Assembly (NCBI RefSeq): GCF_003050965.1
Contig: NZ_QAOU01000002.1
Span: 682,001-746,000, forward strand
DNA: 64,000 bases
Direction: 5' to 3'
From: Nitrosospira sp. Nsp2
GTDB taxonomy: Bacteria > Pseudomonadota > Gammaproteobacteria > Burkholderiales > Nitrosomonadaceae
Under the pieces are notes generated by a model, which ran no database searches, had not been told where the DNA came from, and saw only the letters and a list, made by a program, of their open reading frames with translations. This document shows positions 57,514-64,000 of this stretch, in pieces. Each line of letters opens with the position of its first letter. Within the stretch, counting starts at the first letter, position 1. Position numbers and translations under genes: made by a program.

Positions 57514-57711
57514 ATGAGTTCCAAAAATCTTGTATTTATTATTGCTCTTAGTGCCACTTTAATTAGTTGTGGTGGTGGGGACGGCGCTCCTGAAATAAAT
57601 TCAACCAATTGTTCCGGCGGAGGAATGCAGTCGATTCTTCCAACTTTCAAGACTGAAGCTGAGCGGCAAGCATTTATTGATAAATGCCAATCTATGGCAG
57701 AAAAAAAGTAA
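57514..57711 (+). CDS. Small lipoprotein of unknown function
   Basis: 65 residues from the ATG at 57514, chosen because AGAGGAA sits seven bases upstream and gives a clean signal peptide; the frame also opens at 57487. SSKNLVFIIALSATLISC ends in a lipobox, followed by GGGDGAPEINSTNC and a short polar tail. The second Cys and Cys near the C-terminus could pair. It is not clearly related to the array at 25-26 kb. Confidence 0.65.
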   Translation: MSSKNLVFIIALSATLISCGGGDGAPEINSTNCSGGGMQSILPTFKTEAERQAFIDKCQSMAEKK

Positions 57712-58054
57712 AGTTGGGGAAAAGCTTTTGAGTTGAGGACAGTGTTATTACCCCGAGAATTGATGAAATTCGAGCTGTGCCAGTCGATGACTGAACCTGA
57801 AAACAGGTACGGTCATAACCGCAGATTCCTTTAAAAAACCAGTCGTGATACGTTTTTGAGCACCACTTTGAACCCCCTCAGTTGCCCGCTCGTTTATTGA
57901 CACCCGAGACTACCTGAAACTGAGAAATAAGATGCCGAGGTAAGGACCGAGTCTTGAAATGTGATATCGGAAGGGGCATCATCTTGCCGTACCCACAACC
58001 GATCGGACCAATGGCTGCGGGCATGGAACGGCGGGAACCTACGCTATATGGAGT

Positions 58055-58734
58055 GCTGTATCGCGTACCCGCAAAGCAATCAATGTCTGCGGAAAAACTC
58101 CGAACGCAAGTATTGCGATTCCGTTCGCGCTTATCAATTAATTTGACGTCCCCCTGCGTCGCAATCGACGCGTTGGTTTCCGGCTCATCGAAGTACATCA
58201 GTTTAACGATACGCAGGTAGTAAAACACGTCGACAAGCGAGAGAAGCACGGCCAAAACTGCCAGCCACACGTAACCCGCATTTAACACTGCCTCCAGCAC
58301 CGACAGCTTGGCATAAATACCAACCGTAGGCGGAATGCCAGCCATGGAGAACATCAGCAGGGTAATAAACGCATACCTGGGGTTACGCGGGTTCAACCCC
58401 TTGAAGTCGTCAAGCTTGTCAGCTTCCTTCAAAGCCCGCACGGACAGCAGCATGATCGCGCCGAAATTGCCGAGCGTCATCAGCATATAAGCCATGACGT
58501 AGAACATTGCGGCGCTATAGCCACTTCCATCCGCCGCGATAATGCCGAGCAGCACGAAACTATGCGATATGGTTGAATACGCCCGCATACGCTTGATGTT
58601 GGTCTGAGCGATGGCGGCGAAATTGCCGAGTATCATGGACATCACGGCCAGAATGATGAGCATGTCCTGCCAGTCCCCCGCCAGACCGCCCAGACCTTCC
58701 TTCAGCAAACGTATGATGAAGCCGAACGCGGCGA
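58055..58734 (-). pseudogene. Decayed partial copy of nuoN (3' part)
   Basis: About 680 bp align nearly end to end with the C-terminal half of the intact nuoN (60092-60777), with scattered substitutions. The copy has small in-frame indels and a one-base insertion in the segment ATCAATTAATTTGACG, which shifts the frame after DVKLI, so the open frame ends with unrelated residues (stop at 57878). The whole N-terminal half is missing, so it cannot make a working antiporter-like subunit. The homology stops abruptly at 58734. Confidence 0.85.
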
Positions 58735-58736
58735 GA

Positions 58737-58769
58737 AGTGTGATTTATCGCGTCAGCTATCAGAGACCT
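58737..58769 (+). pseudogene. Possible tail remnant of a second sugar dehydrogenase gene
   Basis: Directly after the nuoN fragment, the plus strand reads VIYRVSYQRP, matching VIYRISYRKP at the C-terminus of the dehydrogenase at 57035-57061 (22 of 31 bases identical). A stem-loop follows within 20 bases. The match is short, so this is a suggestion only. Confidence 0.35.
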
Positions 58770-58782
58770 TGTCAACGGCTAA

Positions 58783-58804
58783 CAGACGCTTCCATAAGCG
58801 TCTG
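58783..58804. terminator. Orphan stem-loop after the remnant
   Basis: Perfect 9-bp stem CAGACGCTT / AAGCGTCTG with a CCAT loop, followed by CAATTATTAG. It follows no intact gene; it may be the terminator of the lost gene. Confidence 0.5.
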
Positions 58805-59174
58805 CAATTATTAGTTGCCTCCACAGATTTTGACCCCTCGGGCCTGAAAGGGAGGATCTCTCACAACCAAAGAGGGTCAGACCGGCATGACAGTCCATCG
58901 CTCCCGCTTCCATGTCAGGGAGTATGCATATGAAAGATAGTTTTTAAGGTCGCTTTTTCGAAGCAGGGAGCTTGCGGTGTTCTCCTCCCGGGGGTTCTTT
59001 TCAAAGACCCGGAGCGTTCCCGCACGTGGAAGGTTAACCGGCCTTTCGGAGTTCTGCGCCTACCTACCACAGACTTTTATATAGGCCGGTCGGCCTATTG
59101 CCGGGACTTTACTTAAGGCCTATTTTCCTATATCAGAGTGGCTTTAACACGAATTCAACCAAGAGAGGCCTTAT
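58805..59174. promoter_or_regulatory. Upstream region of the PEP-CTERM gene with GGCCTAT repeats
   Basis: ATAGGCCG-GT-CGGCCTAT (59082-59089, 59092-59099) is a perfect dyad; AGGCCTAT recurs at 59117-59124 and AGGCCTTAT lies just before the ATG. GG at 59089-59090 and GC at 59101-59102 are spaced as in a sigma-54 promoter with TTGC at -12, but the -24 element (CCGGTCGG) is poor. No other gene seen. Confidence 0.45.
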
Positions 59175-59858
59175 ATGAAATTGGCATTTCGCTCGTCAAC
59201 TGTAGTGCTTCTGGCCTGTATGGCATCCGTTTCAGCCCACGCCGCGCCGGTCCCTCCAGAGGCTGACGGCATAGCGCTCAAGCCTGCTCGATCAATTTCT
59301 GCTCTCGCCGCCCCGGTGCCTGCCGGGGGAACAGAAGGCCAACAAATCTTCGTTAATTCGACTGGTTCGGTCACAGCCACTTACCAGGGAAGCGGAGCGA
59401 GTTTTAGCAATGATTTATATCTCATGCTGGACGCTTCGGGTAAACCGGGAAATGACAGCAACCCGGCAAACGACATTCTACTCTTCAACAGTCGTTCCTC
59501 ATCCGTCGGTGAAACACGAGATCTCGGCGTATTCGCCGGTGGAACGGCGCTGCCTCTCCGTATGCATGTGATTGATACAGGTCACGATTATTTCACCGGT
59601 CCGGCCTCACTCAATCCTGATGGAGAATTTCATGCAAGAGCTCAGAATAACTGGCTGCCAGACACCACCCTGGTGAGCTTCGAGGATTTGCTTAATAGCT
59701 TTGATCGGAATTTTAACGATTTGAGCAGTTCGTTTTCCAACACGATAGCAGCAATACCGGAACCGGAAAGCTATGCCCTGTTGCTGGCGGGGCTGGGAGT
59801 AATCGGCGCGCTAGCCCGTCGCCGACGCAAACTTGATTGCCCCGCTGGGGATTACTAG
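59175..59858 (+). CDS. PEP-CTERM sorted exported protein
   Basis: A 227-residue protein. Signal peptide to about residue 24 (SAHAA), a Ser/Asn/Gly-rich body with no known catalytic motif, then the C-terminal sorting signal: PEPESYALLLAGLGVIGALARRRR (quoted in parts: PEP, hydrophobic helix, four Arg). Exosortase EpsH/XrtA cleaves such signals, usually for proteins linked to exopolysaccharide. A nine-residue tail KLDCPAGDY extends past the Arg cluster. The exosortase genes are not in the window. AGAGG lies nine bases before the ATG. The gene sits between the nuoN fragment and intact nuoN. Confidence 0.88.
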   Translation: MKLAFRSSTVVLLACMASVSAHAAPVPPEADGIALKPARSISALAAPVPAGGTEGQQIFVNSTGSVTATYQGSGASFSNDLYLMLDASGKPGNDSNPANDILLFNSRSSSVGETRDLGVFAGGTALPLRMHVIDTGHDYFTGPASLNPDGEFHARAQNNWLPDTTLVSFEDLLNSFDRNFNDLSSSFSNTIAAIPEPESYALLLAGLGVIGALARRRRKLDCPAGDY

Positions 59859-60082
59859 CATTCGCTGCGGACGACAAGGACGCACGCCCAAGTGCCCATG
59901 GACACCATCGGTTTTTTGTGCCGCCCCGCTATAATAATCGGAGAAGAGTTTCCGTCGCGACGCCTCAGAAAGGTTCCCAGGGAACGAAAGACGACCGGAC
60001 GGAATGGAGATGCAAAACTCTTATCTTGGCCCGTTTCTCGCCTGAGAAGCTGCTCCTTACACCTTAATCCCGCCGTTGCGTC

Positions 60083-61528
60083 CTAGATCGATTGCTGTAT
60101 TGCGTAAGCACAAAGCGCAATCAATGTCTGCGGAAAAACTCCGAACGCAAGTATTGCGATTCCATTTGCGCTTATCAATAATTTAACGTCGCCCTGCGGC
60201 CTGATCAACGCATTGGTTTCCGGCTCATCGAAGTACATCAATTTAACGATGCGCAGGTAGTAAAACACACCCACCAGCGAGAGAAGCACGGCCAAAACTG
60301 CCAGCCACACGTAACCCGCGTTTAATACCGCCTCCAGCACCGACAGCTTGGCATAAATACCAACCGTGGGCGGAATGCCAGCCATGGAGAACATCAACAG
60401 CAGGGTAATAAACGCATACCAGGGGTTACGCCGGTTCAATCCTTTGAAATCGTCTAACTTGTCCGCCTCGAAGCCCGCACGTGACAGGAGCATGATCATG
60501 CCGAAAGTGCCGAGCGTCATCAGCACATAAACCACGATGTAGAACATTGCGGCGCTATAGCCATTTCCATCCGCCGCGATGATGCCAAGCAGCACGAATC
60601 CCATATGCGATATGGTCGAATACGCCAGCATACGCTTGATGTTGGTCTGAGCAATGGCGGCGAAATTGCCGATTATCATGGACATCACGGCCAGAATGAT
60701 GAGCATGTCCTGCCAGTCCCCCGCCAGACCGCCCAAACCTTCCGCCAGCAACCGCATGATGAAGCCGAACGCGGCGAATTTGGGCGCCGAGCCGATAAAT
60801 AGCGCGACGGCGGTCGGGGCGCCCTCATAGACGTCCGGGACCCACATGTGAAACGGCGCCACGCTCAGCTTGAAGCTGATGCCCGCCACGATGAAGACCA
60901 GCCCCACCACCAGCACGGCATGGTTGCTTACCCCGCCCTGAATGACTTCGACCACCCGGGCGATATCGAGTGAGCCTGTCGCACCATATATCATCGACAT
61001 GCCATACAACAGGAAACCGGACGCCAGTGCGCCGAGGACAAAGAATTTTATGGCCGCTTCGGTCGCCGCTACTGACTCCCGTCTCATTGCCACCATTGCA
61101 TATTGCGACAATGACAGCAACTCCAGCCCCAGGTAAAGCGTCAAAAAATGGCTGGCGGAGATCATCACCATCATGCCCAGTGTCGCAAACAGCGCCAGGC
61201 TGAAAAACTCGCCACTGAGCATGCCACGTTCCGTGATGTATTCCCGTGAATAGACCAGGACCGCTGAAACGGTAAGATATACCAGCAGCTTCAGCAGATC
61301 GGCCATTGGGTCATCCACGAACATTCCAGAGAATGTGTATACGACGCCGGGTTCCGAAGTGGCAAAAGTGATCAGCAGGCAGCCAAACAAGGACAACTGC
61401 GCCAGCGAATAGGCGAGGTAGGATTTCTTCCCGCCCCACGCCAGATCGGCCAGTAGCACCACGCAAACCATTACCAACAGAAAGATTTCTGGATATGCGG
61501 GGGCAAAGTCAGGCGGCGAAAAATTCAT
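60083..61528 (-). CDS. nuoN: NADH-quinone oxidoreductase subunit N
   Basis: A 481-residue antiporter-like membrane subunit of complex I with about fourteen helices. [30 protein letters not shown] and [20 protein letters not shown] carry the conserved proton-channel Glu and Lys. Last gene of the nuo operon, 36 bp after nuoM. It is the intact source of the fragment at 58055-58734. Confidence 0.96.
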   Translation of the reverse strand: MNFSPPDFAPAYPEIFLLVMVCVVLLADLAWGGKKSYLAYSLAQLSLFGCLLITFATSEPGVVYTFSGMFVDDPMADLLKLLVYLTVSAVLVYSREYITERGMLSGEFFSLALFATLGMMVMISASHFLTLYLGLELLSLSQYAMVAMRRESVAATEAAIKFFVLGALASGFLLYGMSMIYGATGSLDIARVVEVIQGGVSNHAVLVVGLVFIVAGISFKLSVAPFHMWVPDVYEGAPTAVALFIGSAPKFAAFGFIMRLLAEGLGGLAGDWQDMLIILAVMSMIIGNFAAIAQTNIKRMLAYSTISHMGFVLLGIIAADGNGYSAAMFYIVVYVLMTLGTFGMIMLLSRAGFEADKLDDFKGLNRRNPWYAFITLLLMFSMAGIPPTVGIYAKLSVLEAVLNAGYVWLAVLAVLLSLVGVFYYLRIVKLMYFDEPETNALIRPQGDVKLLISANGIAILAFGVFPQTLIALCAYAIQQSI

Positions 61529-61564
61529 ATCATCCTCAAACAGGCGAGACCCATTTCATATTTC

Positions 61565-63049
61565 CTAAAGCTTGCTGCGAGCAACGTGTGCCAGCAAGTC
61601 GTCTACCGTGGTGTGCATTACTTCCAGCAACGGCAACGGATAGAGACCCATCCCCAGTACGGCTGCTGCAAGGACCGCCAGGATTACGATCTCCCGAGGG
61701 TTGATGTCCCTGAGCCCTTCCACCCCGGGATGTGTCACAGCACCGAAAACCACACGCTTGTACATCCAGAGTGTATAAGCAGCACCGAAGATAAGGGTGG
61801 TTGCGGCAAGAAACGCGTACCAGAAATTCACCTTGATCGCGGCCATGATGACCATGAATTCCCCCACGAAACCGCTCGTACCGGGCAAGCCCGAATTGGC
61901 CATGGCAAATAGCATGAAAAACGCTGCAAACATAGGCATCTTGTTGGCCACGCCGCCGTAATCCGCGATTTGCCGCGAATGCAGCCGATCATACATAACG
62001 CCTACGCACAGAAACATCGCCGCCGAAACAAAGCCGTGCGAAATCATCTGCACCATCGCGCCTTCGACGCCATAATCGTTGAACAGGAAAAAGCCCAGGG
62101 TAACGAAGCCCATGTGCGAGACCGATGAATAGGCAATGAGCTTTTTCATATCCGCCTGCACCAACGCTACCAGTCCAATATAAACCACCGCAAGCAGGGA
62201 CAATACAATCATCATGCTGGAAAGTTGGTGGCTGGCGTCGGGAACGATGGGTAGCGAGAAGCGCAGGAAACCGTACCCCCCCATTTTTAACAGTATCGCC
62301 GCCAGCACTACCGATCCGCCTGTGGGCGCTTCCACGTGTGCGTCCGGCAGCCATGTGTGGACCGGCCACATCGGGACCTTTACCGCAAACGCCAACAGAA
62401 ATGCGATAAATATGAGCACTTGCGGCGTAAGTGGCAATGGCAGTTTGTGATAGTCAAGGATTGAAAAACTGCCACCGGAGACATGATAGAGGTAGATGAA
62501 TGCTACGAGCATCAACAGTGAGCCGAGCAGCGTATACAGGAAAAACTTGATTGCCGCGTATACCCGGTTGGGCCCGCCCCAGACGCCAACAATGAGAAAC
62601 ATCGGAATCAGTGAAGCTTCCCAGAATACGTAGAACAGAACTGCATCGAGGGATGAGAAAACCCCGTTGACGATCCCGGACATGATCAGGAACGCGCCCA
62701 TGTATTGGGAAACCCGGTTGCTTATCACCTCCCATCCGGCGATGACCACCAGCGGCGTGGTGAAGCAATTAAGCAGGATCAATGGCATCGCGATGCCATC
62801 CACGCCCATGTGGTAATGAACATTGAATCGTTCGATCCAGGGGCTGTGCTCAACGAACTGCATCGCGTTCGTTAACGGATCAAACTGGGTATAAAGGGGA
62901 ATCGCAACCAGAAACCCCGCTATCGAACCGATGAGCGCGATCCATCTTGCCAACTGGGCATTCCGGTCGCCACCGGTAGCGAGTACTGCAATTCCAGCCG
63001 CAATCGGCAGCCAGACGATCAGACTTAACAAGGGAAGGCCAAACAGCAT
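61565..63049 (-). CDS. nuoM: NADH-quinone oxidoreductase subunit M
   Basis: A 494-residue antiporter-like complex I subunit. I start it at the ATG 63049 (MLFGLPLLSLIVWLPIA), which begins the first helix and has GGA upstream; the frame also opens at a GTG at 63076. FYVFWEASLIPMFLIVGVWGG holds the conserved Glu, and AFAVKVPMWPVHTWLPDAH the Lys and Trp-Leu-Pro-Asp motif. It lies between nuoL and nuoN. Confidence 0.95.
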   Translation of the reverse strand: MLFGLPLLSLIVWLPIAAGIAVLATGGDRNAQLARWIALIGSIAGFLVAIPLYTQFDPLTNAMQFVEHSPWIERFNVHYHMGVDGIAMPLILLNCFTTPLVVIAGWEVISNRVSQYMGAFLIMSGIVNGVFSSLDAVLFYVFWEASLIPMFLIVGVWGGPNRVYAAIKFFLYTLLGSLLMLVAFIYLYHVSGGSFSILDYHKLPLPLTPQVLIFIAFLLAFAVKVPMWPVHTWLPDAHVEAPTGGSVVLAAILLKMGGYGFLRFSLPIVPDASHQLSSMMIVLSLLAVVYIGLVALVQADMKKLIAYSSVSHMGFVTLGFFLFNDYGVEGAMVQMISHGFVSAAMFLCVGVMYDRLHSRQIADYGGVANKMPMFAAFFMLFAMANSGLPGTSGFVGEFMVIMAAIKVNFWYAFLAATTLIFGAAYTLWMYKRVVFGAVTHPGVEGLRDINPREIVILAVLAAAVLGMGLYPLPLLEVMHTTVDDLLAHVARSKL

Positions 63050-63124
63050 TTTTATTCCGTTTTGTTCATTTGTCACGCAGAGATGCGGAGCCGAAACCCT
63101 TAACGACGTTTTACTTTTATTGGT

Positions 63125-64000
63125 TCACGACCCGAACAACCACACACTCATCAATACGAATACACCCACGATCATGGTGAACGCATAATGATAGATATAG
63201 CCGGACTGGAAGCGGCGTATCAGCACGGCAGTTCCGGCCACCACCCGCGCTGTTCCATTAACGAAGAATCCATCAATCACTTTTACGTCGCCGAATTTCC
63301 ATAGCCCCTGCCCAAGCGCGCGCGCGCCCCCGGCGAAGAGCCAGGAATAGAATTCGTCGATAAAATATTTACGATCGAGCAGCACAGAAAATGGTCCTGC
63401 CGCGCTTTTTATTTTCGCGGGCAAGTCGGGTTTGACCAGATACAAATACCAGGCGGCGAAAATGCCACCTACTGATAGCCAGAAGGGTAGCGTGGCAAAT
63501 GCGTGAGTCATCATCGCCAGCACACCGTGAAATTCCGACGACAGCTTCGCCATTGCTTCATGCTGCGGCAAGATTTGTATGGCATCACCAAAATACCCGC
63601 CGAACAACATCGGTCCGATCAGCCAGCCCGCACCGATAGAGGGTATCGCAAGCGCCGCCAGCGGAACCGTTACTACCCAAGGTGACTCATGCAGATGCTC
63701 TTGAGTATGATGGTCCATCCGGGGCTTGCCGTGAAAAGTCATAAACATCAGGCGGAAGGTGTAAAACGCGGTGATGAATACCGTGGTCACGGTGCAGAAA
63801 TAAGCGAAGCCGGCGCCAGGGATGTTTGCGAAATGCACTGCCTCAATGATGGTGTCCTTGGAAAAGAAGCCCGAAAACCCGGGGACGCCGGCGCTTGCCA
63901 GGGCTGCGATGAACATTGTCCCGTAGGTAATGGGCATATACTTCTTGAGTCCGCCCATCTTGCGCATGTCCTGTTCGTGGTGCATTGCGATAATGACCGA
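63125..64000 (-). CDS. nuoL: NADH-quinone oxidoreductase subunit L (partial, 5' end beyond window)
   Basis: About 291 C-terminal residues of the large antiporter-like subunit, running off the window end. MHHEQDMRKMGGLKKYMP, ASAGVPGFSGFFSKD and the transverse-helix region near DRKYFIDEFYSWLF are typical; it ends FVLMSVWLFGS. The Met at 63985 is internal, not a start. It precedes nuoM by 75 bp on the same strand. Confidence 0.96.
   Translation of the reverse strand, partial: SVIIAMHHEQDMRKMGGLKKYMPITYGTMFIAALASAGVPGFSGFFSKDTIIEAVHFANIPGAGFAYFCTVTTVFITAFYTFRLMFMTFHGKPRMDHHTQEHLHESPWVVTVPLAALAIPSIGAGWLIGPMLFGGYFGDAIQILPQHEAMAKLSSEFHGVLAMMTHAFATLPFWLSVGGIFAAWYLYLVKPDLPAKIKSAAGPFSVLLDRKYFIDEFYSWLFAGGARALGQGLWKFGDVKVIDGFFVNGTARVVAGTAVLIRRFQSGYIYHYAFTMIVGVFVLMSVWLFGS

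Overview
The window looks like a piece of a betaproteobacterial chromosome, most likely from the Nitrosomonadaceae and perhaps a Nitrosospira-type ammonia oxidiser. I infer this from the protein families, the gene order trmL-gpsA-SH3-secB-grxC-rhodanese-gpmA-envC-ctpA-moeB, a ferredoxin-type assimilatory sulfite reductase with APS reductase, a two-part PntA, and a PEP-CTERM protein. No marker that fixes the genus is present. I found no rRNA, tRNA, CRISPR array, insertion sequence or prophage.

Layout. 1-4159: 3' part of a sensor kinase gene, a Cys-rich exported protein, an ArsC-family reductase and a YbaL/Kef-type antiporter. 4584-7950: alanine dehydrogenase, then a 715-bp intergenic region with a very good sigma-54 promoter ahead of a protein made almost wholly of RTX repeats. 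8061-20234 (all minus strand): transhydrogenase pntAA-pntAB-pntB, a 1182-residue FAD/FNR/2Fe-2S oxidoreductase, and the sulfate assimilation genes cysI-cysH-cysD-cysN; cysB is divergent from cysI across a strong dyad. 21593-24659: mutL and the L16 hydroxylase roxA. 24961-26626: four tiny lipoprotein genes in a row, most with their own promoter and terminator. 26821-30052: an MBL-fold hydrolase and a REC-PAS-GGDEF-EAL protein. 30635-35701: a small membrane protein and the biotin operon bioB-F-H-C-D. 35849-46725: comF, trmL, gpsA, secB, grxC, gpmA, envC, ctpA, moeB, slmA, argB. 46840-53872: a heavy-metal RND efflux operon with divergent nhaR. 53869-57064: htpG with a sigma-32-like promoter, and a PQQ-type sugar dehydrogenase. 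57514-64000: a small lipoprotein, a decayed partial copy of nuoN, a PEP-CTERM protein, and nuoN, nuoM and the 3' end of nuoL.

How the genes work together. The sulfur block makes APS from sulfate (CysDN), reduces it directly to sulfite (CysH of the APS type) and reduces sulfite to sulfide (CysI). There is no CysC or CysJ here, so electrons must come from ferredoxin or another reductase. The neighbouring transhydrogenase and the large FAD/2Fe-2S protein are candidate suppliers, which is a hypothesis. The biotin operon holds all four late steps plus BioC and BioH. The nuo genes at the right edge belong to a complex I operon running off the window.

The most unusual items are: the sigma-54-controlled RTX-only protein with a 270-bp tandem duplication; the array of mini-lipoproteins; a 20-residue near-repeat inside the EAL domain; a rhodanese whose catalytic Cys is His; the fused FAD/2Fe-2S enzyme beside the cys genes; and the nuoN fragment abutting what may be the last codons of a lost sugar dehydrogenase gene.
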